From the NCBI GenBank assembly GCA_023426245.1, contig JAFABB010000008.1, positions 62,001 through 126,000 on the forward strand: DNA of 64,000 bases, given 5' to 3'. The stretch comes from Bacillota bacterium (lineage in GTDB: Bacteria > Bacillota > UBA4882 > UBA8346). Made by a program: the position numbers and the translations under genes. The notes beneath the pieces were generated by a model. That model did not search any database and was not told where the DNA came from. It worked only from the letters and a program-made list of their open reading frames with translations. This document shows, one piece after another, positions 44,912-53,167 of this stretch. The first letter of the stretch is position 1, and each line of letters begins with the position of its first letter.

Positions 44912-44972
44912 ATATGTTTTACATATGAATATGGGCACATATTTATATATACATTACAACTGTTCAAGTCAA
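44912..44972 (-). promoter_or_regulatory. ars operon promoter and ArsR operator
   Basis: On the minus strand TTGACT (44967-44972), 17 bp and TATATA (44944-44949) make a good sigma-A promoter. Just downstream lies the perfect inverted repeat ATATGT-TTT-ACATAT (44912-44926), with further ATATG elements up to the -10. This fits an ArsR operator overlapping the start site. Confidence 0.75.
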
Positions 44973-44986
44973 AAAATTTTTCACTG

Positions 44987-46366
44987 TCACTGATTTTTTT
45001 TGATTTTCAATTCCAATTTCTGCACAGCCATCTGAACCGGATCCCACGGGCTGCTTAAAGGTGGTGTGTAACTTAGGTCGAAATCGGAAAACTCATCGAT
45101 TGTCATATGGTGATAAATCGCGGCCGCAAACATATCGATCCGTTTCGATACTTCTGTCTTGTATGACCCCATTATTTGCGCGCCTAAAATCATTCCGCTT
45201 TTTTTATCTGCAGTTACCCGGATATATAGTTTTTCAGCCGGTGGATAGTATACTTTGTGATCCCAGGTTTCTAAGTCGGCGCTCACCGGATAAAATCCGG
45301 CCATACCCGCTTCAGCTTCATTCAAACCAGTCCTGGCCACCACTTTATCGAAAATTTTCAGCGATTGAGTACCCAGTGTTCCGGCAAATTCCTTATTGCC
45401 CCCTACGGCATTTTCACCGGCGATTCTACCTTGTTTATGAGCGATAGTGCCCAGCGGGAGATATGTATAACTCTTTAAAAGCCGATGCCAGGTTTCTACA
45501 CAATCACCTGCCGCATAAACATTCGGGATATTGGTTTCCATCTTTAAATTGACTTTCAATGCGCCTTTAATTCCAGTGTTCATTCCAATGGCTTGCCCCA
45601 GAAGCGTATTGGGTATGCTGCCGGCTGCCACTAAAACCATATCGGTCATCATTTCATAGTTGTTTGTTCCTTTGACAATCAGTTGGTCGCCCTTTTTCTC
45701 AATGGATTCAATCCCGATGTTATTATTAACGGTAATTCCGTTTTGGACAAGCAACTCCCGGATTTTCTCACTAAAATCATAGTCAACTGACGGCATCACC
45801 GACTTGGCGAACTCCACTACATTTACTTTCACACCACGCTTGGTTAAAGCCTCCGCCATTTCCATACCGATATATCCGGCCCCGATAATTAGCGCCGTAG
45901 GCGGCGTTTGCGCTGTTTTTTGGTTCATTTCATTCAAAAATTCATCAATTTTAAAACAATCCGGCATCCAACGCAAAAAGAACACTCCGGGGTTATCCAT
46001 TCCCGATATTCGGGGTTTCCACGATACTGCGCCAGTTCCGATAATAAGTTGATCATAATCAATCCTTTTGATGACACCGGCTTTATCGACAACTTGAACC
46101 TGCTTTGGGCCCGGATCAATCATTTGGGCAGTATGTTCCAGCAATAAGTTGATTCCGGCTTTTTCAATATCTTGCCTTGTGCGATGGGCTAAATTCTCCC
46201 AACGTTTTACTTCCTTACTTAAAAAATAGGGCAATCCACAGATGCTGAAATTCGGAAAACTATCCGCGACAATCAATGTAGGTGAAATTTCCGGGTTCAG
46301 CTCTCTAATTCGTAATGCGGCACTGATGCCGGCATCGCTGCCACCAATGATGACAATATTTTTCAT
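44987..46366 (-). CDS. Pyridine nucleotide-disulfide oxidoreductase (CoA-disulfide reductase/NADH oxidase-like)
   Basis: A 459-residue flavoprotein. The FAD site is IIGGSDAGISAALRI, the single redox-active Cys is C43 in NFSICGLPYFLS, the NAD site is LIIGAGYIGMEMAEAL and the closing FAD motif is NVYAAGDCVE. These match CoA-disulfide reductases, NADH oxidases and persulfide reductases. The start is the ATG at 46366, with AAGGA 7 nt upstream. It follows hgcB on the same strand after 103 nt, so it may be co-transcribed with hgcAB and supply electrons or process thiols. That link is inference. Confidence 0.87.
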   Translation of the reverse strand: MKNIVIIGGSDAGISAALRIRELNPEISPTLIVADSFPNFSICGLPYFLSKEVKRWENLAHRTRQDIEKAGINLLLEHTAQMIDPGPKQVQVVDKAGVIKRIDYDQLIIGTGAVSWKPRISGMDNPGVFFLRWMPDCFKIDEFLNEMNQKTAQTPPTALIIGAGYIGMEMAEALTKRGVKVNVVEFAKSVMPSVDYDFSEKIRELLVQNGITVNNNIGIESIEKKGDQLIVKGTNNYEMMTDMVLVAAGSIPNTLLGQAIGMNTGIKGALKVNLKMETNIPNVYAAGDCVETWHRLLKSYTYLPLGTIAHKQGRIAGENAVGGNKEFAGTLGTQSLKIFDKVVARTGLNEAEAGMAGFYPVSADLETWDHKVYYPPAEKLYIRVTADKKSGMILGAQIMGSYKTEVSKRIDMFAAAIYHHMTIDEFSDFDLSYTPPLSSPWDPVQMAVQKLELKIKKNQ

Positions 46367-46469
46367 CTTCAATTCCTTTTTTGCCGAAGTATGATTCATT
46401 TTAACGCCAATTATTATTTTGAACGACTTTCCTTCAATGAGTAAAGGCACATTGGCAATCGTTGAAGAC

Positions 46470-46772
46470 TCAGCCGCAACATTGTTTATTCGGATCATCA
46501 GAATTACCGCAACATGGCGCAGTACCCCGCAATTTACCGATTACAATGGCCGCCGCACATCCGACTCCCGCTCTTACAGTGATTGCGCCGGCCGGGCAAT
46601 TACGAGCACAGGCTCCACATTCCATACAGTTATCGATATTTTGAATCCTTGCCTTTCCAGCCTCCATTTTAAAAACTTGATGCGGGCAGACCTCCCGACA
46701 CATCCCGCAGCCGATGCATTTTTCCTCGCCCATATTTAAAGTTACCACGTTTTTTAAATATTGTTGTTTCAT
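46470..46772 (-). CDS. hgcB: HgcB, ferredoxin partner of the mercury methyltransferase
   Basis: A 100-residue ferredoxin with two 4Fe-4S motifs (C19xxC22xxC25xxxC29P and C49xxC52xxC55xxxC59P). It also has C72 in the tail (GVGCAAAIVIGKLRG) and a vicinal pair C98-C99 at the C-terminus, plus another pair C87-C88. The isolated Cys and C-terminal CC distinguish HgcB from ordinary ferredoxins. It reduces the corrinoid of HgcA and is needed for mercury methylation. The start is the ATG at 46772. hgcA precedes it by 49 nt. Confidence 0.95.
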   Translation of the reverse strand: MKQQYLKNVVTLNMGEEKCIGCGMCREVCPHQVFKMEAGKARIQNIDNCMECGACARNCPAGAITVRAGVGCAAAIVIGKLRGTAPCCGNSDDPNKQCCG

Positions 46773-46821
46773 CTTGGTCCCACACTCCTCAAAAAAATGA
46801 TTGCTCGGAAATGACCCCAAA

Positions 46822-47952
46822 CTACGCAAACAACTGAGTAACCATAAACAAAATTCCGAGTCCAACCGAAATGATCTGGACCGGTATGGCAACCTTCATT
46901 TCTTTGACCACCCCGGAGAGAGAGGTGTATGTCGTTGAACCCGTGAAATTCATCGCTAAAAAAGAAACCAAGGGAGGTAAAAGTAAAAGGTAAGAGGCCC
47001 CATGCAACCAATTACCGCCGGGAGACAGAAATTTCAGATAGATTCCGGCCCATACAAGCCCAAGTAACCACCCTTTCAAAGCAAGGGCACGGCCGGGGAT
47101 TACCGGCAACAACAAAGGAACAAAAACCGCACCCGTTAAAACAACACCCAGAAATGGCAAAAAATCCAGCATGGTTCGGCCTAAAAATTGATAAACCGTT
47201 AGCGAACCATGAAAAATAATATGAATCAATGCCAGGAGTCCCAAAATGATAAGAGCCGGCTTAAAGGTACCAACGAGTTCAATCGGAGTTAAAACCAGAC
47301 GATCACGGAATCCAAAATGAACCTCGCGCATCGCGGCAGTCGCTCTCATTCCCGCTTTCAAATATTCCGGGAGATCGGAAGCTCTCACCGGTCCATAAGC
47401 AACTTTAAAACCGGACATTTTCAATACTTCATGGACACAGATGCCAGGCGCCCCCAATTGCGGAAGGATTAACTGACGATGGGTTACCAACTCCGCCAAT
47501 CTTACCTCAGCGATCCGGTTGATCAATTCCTGGGTGCCAAAGGTTCCTTTTCCCGCTGCACACCAGACATTGATCCCTTTCGTATCCAGTACTAAGATCC
47601 AAAGGTTGAAACCGTCCAGTTCCCGCCGTAAGCGATCAAAACTCATTTTATAATTGGCTGAAACCAAAACCGTTGATGCCCCATCCGGCTTACCTACCGC
47701 ATATAACCCGGGATGAATCTTATAATCCATTCGCCCGATATCCCAACGGGATTTCCAGCTTCCCAGCCTGTCTTGAAACGTCAATCGCGTCTTGATTTGT
47801 GGAATGGAGCCGGCTAAAGTAGCAATTTGTCCCTCAAGCCAGGAAGGGGATTGGGCTATAACCGAAGATGACTGAATACAAGTCCCTTGATCATCTTTCC
47901 TATTTCGAGCATCGCAACATGACTCAGCTTGAATTCGATTGGCATCCGCCAT
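46822..47952 (-). CDS. hgcA: HgcA, corrinoid-dependent mercury methyltransferase
   Basis: A 376-residue protein with an N-terminal corrinoid-binding domain and five transmembrane segments in the C-terminal part (from about residue 230). The cap-helix motif NVWCAAGKGTFGT is at residues 128-140; Cys131 should be the lower cobalt ligand. This motif is specific to HgcA within the CdhD-like family. HgcA transfers a methyl group from its cobamide to Hg(II) and, with HgcB, is required for methylmercury formation in anaerobes. An extended N-terminus has extra Cys (SCCD, GTC). ATG with GGGGGG upstream, 26 nt after the MarR stop. Confidence 0.96.
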   Translation of the reverse strand: MADANRIQAESCCDARNRKDDQGTCIQSSSVIAQSPSWLEGQIATLAGSIPQIKTRLTFQDRLGSWKSRWDIGRMDYKIHPGLYAVGKPDGASTVLVSANYKMSFDRLRRELDGFNLWILVLDTKGINVWCAAGKGTFGTQELINRIAEVRLAELVTHRQLILPQLGAPGICVHEVLKMSGFKVAYGPVRASDLPEYLKAGMRATAAMREVHFGFRDRLVLTPIELVGTFKPALIILGLLALIHIIFHGSLTVYQFLGRTMLDFLPFLGVVLTGAVFVPLLLPVIPGRALALKGWLLGLVWAGIYLKFLSPGGNWLHGASYLLLLPPLVSFLAMNFTGSTTYTSLSGVVKEMKVAIPVQIISVGLGILFMVTQLFA

Positions 47953-47978
47953 ATTTGACCCCCCTATCTATCCCTTTA

Positions 47979-48422
47979 TTAACAGCAATTATTTTCCGGA
48001 ATTGCTTGGACCAACAGTTGCAGACTCTCAATTACCTGAACCCGTTTCGCTTCGGGAATGGATTGATAAATTTGATCAAAATATGCTCCCATTCCCTCTT
48101 CAATCTCTTTAAAAGATTGCAGGCCTTTCGCAGTCAACTGGATGGTTATATACCGCCGATCTTTGGAATCAATCTCTCTTGAGACCAGGCCGCTTTGAAC
48201 CAGATTATTAATGGTCCGGCTCAAGGTGCTTTTATCCAATTCCAATAGCTCCGCCAAATCATTTAAAGAAATACTTTGAGCCCTGCCTATTTCCACAATT
48301 GCATGGCATTGGGTAAAAGTTACCCCACAGCAAGATGACTCAAGATCATTGAGTACACCCAATTTTCTTTCGAGCAATCGGACAATTTCCCTTAAAATAT
48401 CAGCGTTGTTTTTAGGATCCAT
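47979..48422 (-). CDS. MarR-family regulator with vicinal cysteines, upstream of hgcAB
   Basis: A 147-residue MarR protein: LNDLAELLELDKSTLSRTINNLVQSGLVSREIDSKDRRYITIQLT is the winged helix. Cysteines are unusually placed: ESSCCGVTFTQCHAI (Cys at about 31, 32 and 39) before the DNA-binding domain and a final ENNCC. Such pairs could bind Hg(II), As(III) or sense thiol oxidation. It heads the hgcAB unit, with its promoter repeats at 48440-48471 and a GAGGTGA ribosome binding site. It is the predicted regulator of hgcAB here. Confidence 0.87.
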   Translation of the reverse strand: MDPKNNADILREIVRLLERKLGVLNDLESSCCGVTFTQCHAIVEIGRAQSISLNDLAELLELDKSTLSRTINNLVQSGLVSREIDSKDRRYITIQLTAKGLQSFKEIEEGMGAYFDQIYQSIPEAKRVQVIESLQLLVQAIPENNCC

Positions 48423-48439
48423 TAACTCACCTCTTGATT

Positions 48440-48471
48440 ATTGTATCACGCAACAGTTGTATTGTGCAACT
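48440..48471 (-). promoter_or_regulatory. Promoter and operator of the marR-hgcAB unit
   Basis: On the minus strand TTGCAC (48464-48469), 18 bp and TACAAT (48440-48445). Two direct repeats, TTGTATCACGCAAC (48441-48454) and TTGTATTGTGCAAC (48457-48470) read on the plus strand, lie 16 bp apart and cover both elements; AGTTG-7-CAACT at 48455-48471 is an inverted repeat. This fits autorepression by the MarR protein. Confidence 0.7.
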
Positions 48472-48523
48472 ATTGTTTTATCTCGTAATATCCTGGATTT
48501 TATCAGGTAAACGTGGCAATGCT

Positions 48524-48561
48524 AAAAAAAGACCGTTCCCAGCTTTACTTCCGGGACGGCC
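48524..48561 (-). terminator. Intrinsic terminator of the GH43 gene at 48660
   Basis: GGCCGTCCCGG and CTGGGAACGGTC pair with one bulge on the minus strand, followed by seven T. It ends the glycosidase transcript before the marR promoter. Confidence 0.8.
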
Positions 48562-48659
48562 CCTTTAACTTAGAACTTAGTCTTAGTTCAAGATTGTAGA
48601 AACAATAGACAGTCTCCCTAAATATTTAATCTCAATTTTGAGATGTTATGGATTTTGTC

Positions 48660-49994
48660 TTATGGGGCAACAATTGACCACTGTTGGTTGGTACTGCCGC
48701 TACTGCTGTATTGTTTCAAATCGGCACCGTTGGAGGTAAGACCGCCGCCATCCAAATACAATCCGGTGGCACGGTTCCTAAATATAACATAACTTCCCGC
48801 AGCTTCCTGCGTCCACTGCTGATTATAGCTGGTGCTACTGCCATACTGACCACATATGGAACCACTGGCGGTCCGGCCCATACCGTCTAAATATTTTCCG
48901 GTACCCCGATTCCAAATTCTCACATAACTTCCGGCTGGCTCGATTACCCAATGCTGGTTAATACTAAGCGCGCTAGTGCCATATTGGCCGCAATTTGAAC
49001 CGTCGGTGGAACGGCCCATACTATCAATGCTCAAATTGGTAGTGCGGTTCACGATTCTACGATAAGTCGCTGATTTTCCTAAAGTAGGAACTACCTCTTT
49101 AATGGAACCGTCGGAATTAAAATACATAGGGTCAATAGATGTTTGACGGTGAGTTCCATCTCCGCCCGGAACAAAAAACCGGTGATAACAGATATACCAG
49201 TCATCGGCATTGGGAACCTTTACCACTGAATTGTGACCGGTACCTAAGATACCTAGCGAAGTATTTTTTTGCAAAATAACACCTTTTTTCGTAAAAGGCC
49301 CCATGGGAGAGGTACTGGTACCATAAGCCACCCGGTAATCTTCACTGCGGGTATCATTCTCCGACCACATCAAGTAATAAATCCCGTTTCTCTTAAATAC
49401 ATTCGGGGCTTCATTATAACCTGACGGAGTAATCGCCGTCGGTGTTGTCGCAAAAGATTTCATATCGGCGTTAAGTTTAGCCACCATACATTTCCCTTGC
49501 CCGAAATACATGTAAGCCTGACCGTCATCATCAATCAATACATCCGGGTCAATCGATTGACAGCCATATTGATTCGTGGTTAATAAAGGTCTTCCAAGTG
49601 CATCAACAAACGGTCCGGTAGGTGATGATGAAGTTGCAACTCCGATTTGAGCCGAAGCACAGAAATAAAAATAATAAATGCTTCCTTTTTGAACAATACA
49701 TGGGGCCCAGGCTTGACTATCAGACCAGCTTACGTTGGGTCCCAAGTCAAGAATAATGCCACGGTCTGTCCAATTTACCAGATCGGTGGATGAGAAACAC
49801 TTAAAGTAAGTCCCGCTCCAGCCGGCGTAACCATCCGTAGTCGGGTAAATATAATAGGTGCTGCCAAATACCGCTATTTCCGGATCGGCAAAATAATTAG
49901 GTAAGACCGGATTCACCGGGGTTGCTCCCCAACAAATAGAACCAAAACAAAATACACCAATTAACAATGATATAAAAAGAATTTTTTTATCCAT
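48660..49994 (-). CDS. Secreted GH43 glycosidase with ricin-type lectin module
   Basis: A 444-residue protein with a signal peptide (ILFISLLIGVFCFGSICWG). The five-blade GH43 domain has the catalytic base in FADPEI (D37), the pKa-modulating Asp in SIDPDVLIDDDG (D149) and the general acid in NEAPNVF (E195). From about residue 310 a ricin B-like module has three repeats ending in NQHW, NQQW and NQQW, typical CBM13-type QxW motifs. It probably cleaves arabino- or xylo-oligosaccharides outside the cell. ATG with GGAGG upstream. Confidence 0.88.
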   Translation of the reverse strand: MDKKILFISLLIGVFCFGSICWGATPVNPVLPNYFADPEIAVFGSTYYIYPTTDGYAGWSGTYFKCFSSTDLVNWTDRGIILDLGPNVSWSDSQAWAPCIVQKGSIYYFYFCASAQIGVATSSSPTGPFVDALGRPLLTTNQYGCQSIDPDVLIDDDGQAYMYFGQGKCMVAKLNADMKSFATTPTAITPSGYNEAPNVFKRNGIYYLMWSENDTRSEDYRVAYGTSTSPMGPFTKKGVILQKNTSLGILGTGHNSVVKVPNADDWYICYHRFFVPGGDGTHRQTSIDPMYFNSDGSIKEVVPTLGKSATYRRIVNRTTNLSIDSMGRSTDGSNCGQYGTSALSINQHWVIEPAGSYVRIWNRGTGKYLDGMGRTASGSICGQYGSSTSYNQQWTQEAAGSYVIFRNRATGLYLDGGGLTSNGADLKQYSSSGSTNQQWSIVAP

Positions 49995-50061
49995 TCATAA
50001 TACCTCCAATCATTAATTGAAGAATCATTACAGGTTTGCCGATTAGCCGACTTTAACCATA

Positions 50062-51411
50062 CTATTGATTTACCCCTACCAATTGCCATTGCTGATTATA
50101 ATTAGCTCCGCTACCCCACATTTGCATTGGAGATCCGTTCGTAGTTGACCCTCCGGTATCCAGGCATTTACCGCTATTGCGGTTGATAATCTTTACATAA
50201 CCTCCACCCACATCTTCTATCCGCCATTGCTGATTGTAACTAGATCCATTACCGTATTGACCAACAACAGAGCCATCCGTAGTCCGTCCCATACTATCCA
50301 GGCATTTGCCACCGGTACGACAAATAAACTTATAGTATCCTCCACCGGCATCAACCCATTGCCACTGTTGGTTCCAACTGCCACTATTCTCCCATTGAAA
50401 CACATCGGCGCCATCCGCCGTTCCGCCCATATTGTCAAGGCATTTACCTGAAGCACGGTTAACCAGTTTATAATATACCGGTAAAGTAAAGTTCGGATCC
50501 GGAAATACGGTTCCATGCCGTTTGGAAGATAAAGTACCTACTGACGTCAACGATGACCAACTGGTCAGATTGGAACTGGTTGCTTTGTAAATACCGTTTG
50601 TGCTATACCAATCCGCGAAGAGCGTCCAAGTTCCATTACTTTGTTGAAATAAACACGGTCCTTCCTTACCCGACCCCCAACCCGCCCAGTTCCCAGTGGC
50701 GGTGTAGGTCCAGGGTCCGGCGAGACTTGAGGCAGTCGCATGTTCAATATATAATGTATTTCCGTTTTGGGTAAAGGCATGATAAGTATTGCCGGATTTC
50801 ACCACGTAGCTGTCAATGATATTGGGTCCGATTCCTGCCATACGCGTAGGCCCGCTCCAGGAGGTAAGGCTCGTGTTCTGCGCGGTATAATAGTATGCAA
50901 CGAATGACCAAGGCGAGTTGGAAGGACTGAGGCTAGCGATGATCCGGACGGTGCTACCCTCCAAAAAGAACTCCGGCGCCCATGTATATTGAGTGCCAGA
51001 AACGCCGGCATTAACACTGGCGACATGGGTCCAGTTCTTCAGGTCGCTACTGGAAGCGATATTAAAGTAGGTTGACTGTGTAGTATATGAATAGACCGTA
51101 TAGGCGATATAGTACTTGCCGTCACCGGGATTCTTGATTATGCTGGGATCGCGTAGAACGCCAGTGGGACCGGTGAAGCCGGTATTGGCGTACATACCCC
51201 AATTTAAGCCATCAGCCGAGGTATAGATGAATAGCTTTTGCTCCGAAGCCCCGTCGCCATCGAATGTAGAAAAAATATACTGGGTAGCCGCACTCACCGG
51301 CGCCGATACCAAGAACAAACAACCAAGGGATAGTATCAGACCAAGCAGCAGGATGGGAAAGAAACGTAGCTTTTCCTTTTTCCAAGAATTGCGGGTAATG
51401 AAAGTTTTCAT
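50062..51411 (-). CDS. Secreted GH43-like glycosidase with ricin-type lectin module
   Basis: A 449-residue protein with a signal peptide (FFPILLLGLILSLGCLFLVSAPVSA). The catalytic part opens FSTFDGDGASEQKLFIYTSADGLNW, with VLRDPSI (candidate base Asp) and WAPEFF (candidate acid Glu); it is a close paralogue of the gene at 54706. The C-terminus has three QxW lectin repeats (WNQQWQW, YNQQWRI, YNQQWQL). Arabinofuranosidase or related activity is likely but not certain. AAGGAGG lies before the ATG. Confidence 0.83.
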   Translation of the reverse strand: MKTFITRNSWKKEKLRFFPILLLGLILSLGCLFLVSAPVSAATQYIFSTFDGDGASEQKLFIYTSADGLNWGMYANTGFTGPTGVLRDPSIIKNPGDGKYYIAYTVYSYTTQSTYFNIASSSDLKNWTHVASVNAGVSGTQYTWAPEFFLEGSTVRIIASLSPSNSPWSFVAYYYTAQNTSLTSWSGPTRMAGIGPNIIDSYVVKSGNTYHAFTQNGNTLYIEHATASSLAGPWTYTATGNWAGWGSGKEGPCLFQQSNGTWTLFADWYSTNGIYKATSSNLTSWSSLTSVGTLSSKRHGTVFPDPNFTLPVYYKLVNRASGKCLDNMGGTADGADVFQWENSGSWNQQWQWVDAGGGYYKFICRTGGKCLDSMGRTTDGSVVGQYGNGSSYNQQWRIEDVGGGYVKIINRNSGKCLDTGGSTTNGSPMQMWGSGANYNQQWQLVGVNQ

Positions 51412-51462
51412 GATTTCCTCCTTAAAAATAGTTTCAGATTTTGCGGGGTATTGATTTTTTAA

Positions 51463-51497
51463 AAATTGGCCTTGGATATATCTCCCAAGGCCAATTT
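51463..51497 (-). terminator. Intrinsic terminator
   Basis: A perfect 13-bp stem (AAATTGGCCTTGG with 51485-51497) and a 9-nt loop, followed on the minus strand by a T-run. It ends the transcript of the gene at 51521, so the glycosidase genes here are at least partly separate units. Confidence 0.85.
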
Positions 51498-51520
51498 GAA
51501 ATTACTGGATTGACTTCCAG

Positions 51521-52915
51521 TTATTGAATCTGCCACTGCTGGTTAGCACTGCTACTGCTGCTATATTGTTTTAAATCCGCGCCATTGGAAGTAGCGCCCG
51601 CACCATCCAAATACAATCCGGTGGCGCGGTTCATAAACTTGACATAACTTCCGGAAGTCACTTTCTGCCATTGCTGATTGTTGCTGGAAGTGCCGGCATA
51701 TTGGCAGCAAATGGAACCGTCGGCCGTCCGGCCCATACCGTCCAGATACAAACCGGTCGCCATATTCCGAATCTTGTAATAACTCCCGGCAGGTTCCAAA
51801 CACCATTGCTGGTTGCCACTGCTACTGCTGGTATATTGACCGGCATTGGAACCATTGGAAGTGCGGCCCATACCGTCAATATACAAACCGGTTGTCAGAT
51901 TTTTAAGATAATTAACTGCGGCCGTTGTTCCTGTAATCATACCGGTTGACGTATTAATCAACCAGCTGGGATACCAATTTAAAGTCAATGTATGCCCACT
52001 GACAGTCAAAGGCAACCAAACATATCTGGAATCGCTAAGCATACCCGAATTCCAGCGATCCCCCATATAAATATAAGAGGTGGTACTCGATCCGGCTACC
52101 GGCAGTAAAAAATTGGTTTGTGAAACATAGCCGTTACTGTTGCCGACATTGGTCCAAGTGGTGTTCCAACCGCTATTCATGGAGGTGGAGTAGGTATATT
52201 TTTGTTGGTTGGGGGACCAGCCCGAACAGGCGGAACTGCAAATAAAGTAATAACTGCCCGCTTTCATCACTGACAAGCCTTCGCGTCCCGCATTGGCAAA
52301 GGTGTAGGTTTCCGGCTGCACGGACAAATAGTCGGAACTTAAGGGGTAAATCCGGTCGTTTTGGTTAATTTTCCCCGAACTGTCTTCCCCTAGGGATATT
52401 AGCCAGGCATTGGTACCGTCTTGGAAAATCGTCATATCACGGCTTTGATGACCATTCGGTTGAAAACTTTTGAGGTAAGTGAACTGACCGTTTGGTGTCG
52501 CGCAAGTCGCCACACCGACTTTAGCCTCCGAGTAGTTGGAGTTGTCGATATGCATGTACATCACATACTTGGCGGTGGCGGCGTTGTAAATCACTTTCGG
52601 TCGTTCCACGATCCGGCCCGCTGCCAAATCACCGCTGGATTGCGTGGAAAGGGAATGGGTCTCGAATTTCCAGTTCATCAAATTGGTAGAGGAATAACAG
52701 CTGACTGTCTGTGTAGGCGAACCGTTGCTGCGATCTTCACCGTACCAATAATAAGTGTTTCCGACTTTTAAAATTCCTCCGCCATGCGCTTCAATCAAAT
52801 TATTCGAAGTGTCATACCAGAGGTCCCCGGGTACAATCGATGATACTACGGCAAGCGCACAGACTGCATATAACAAGATAATCAACGGTAAAACGAACCG
52901 TAATACTCTTTTCAT
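51521..52915 (-). CDS. Secreted GH43 subfamily 24-like galactanase with ricin-type lectin module
   Basis: A 464-residue protein with a signal peptide (FVLPLIILLYAVCALA). The mature start IEAHGGGILKVGNTYYWYGED is characteristic of exo-beta-1,3-galactanases of GH43_24, which trim the backbone of arabinogalactan. VERPKVIYN and FANAGREGL follow. The C-terminal third is a ricin module with three NQQW repeats and the repeated GLYLDGMGRT phrase. The ATG at 52915 has GGAGG 7 nt upstream. Probably works with the arabinosidases next to it on arabinogalactan. Confidence 0.83.
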   Translation of the reverse strand: MKRVLRFVLPLIILLYAVCALAVVSSIVPGDLWYDTSNNLIEAHGGGILKVGNTYYWYGEDRSNGSPTQTVSCYSSTNLMNWKFETHSLSTQSSGDLAAGRIVERPKVIYNAATAKYVMYMHIDNSNYSEAKVGVATCATPNGQFTYLKSFQPNGHQSRDMTIFQDGTNAWLISLGEDSSGKINQNDRIYPLSSDYLSVQPETYTFANAGREGLSVMKAGSYYFICSSACSGWSPNQQKYTYSTSMNSGWNTTWTNVGNSNGYVSQTNFLLPVAGSSTTSYIYMGDRWNSGMLSDSRYVWLPLTVSGHTLTLNWYPSWLINTSTGMITGTTAAVNYLKNLTTGLYIDGMGRTSNGSNAGQYTSSSSGNQQWCLEPAGSYYKIRNMATGLYLDGMGRTADGSICCQYAGTSSNNQQWQKVTSGSYVKFMNRATGLYLDGAGATSNGADLKQYSSSSSANQQWQIQ

Positions 52916-53167
52916 TACTTTTCCTCCTTCAAATTTGGACAACTTCAAAAGATCCGGTTCTGTATTTCAAGTAGTTTATTTTCACCCTTTTTCTTGTTCA
53001 GCCGCTGTAACATATTACAGCCTTGCTCCCGTGGTTTTCTGATGGATGAAAGGTTGGATTATCGATATCATCGATCGTCCTCCCCAAATTCCATGCCTGG
53101 AGAACTTATTCAAGATGCAACCGTATCGTCAAAATCTTCCATGGGGAATTGTATTTTCGCGGCCTTA

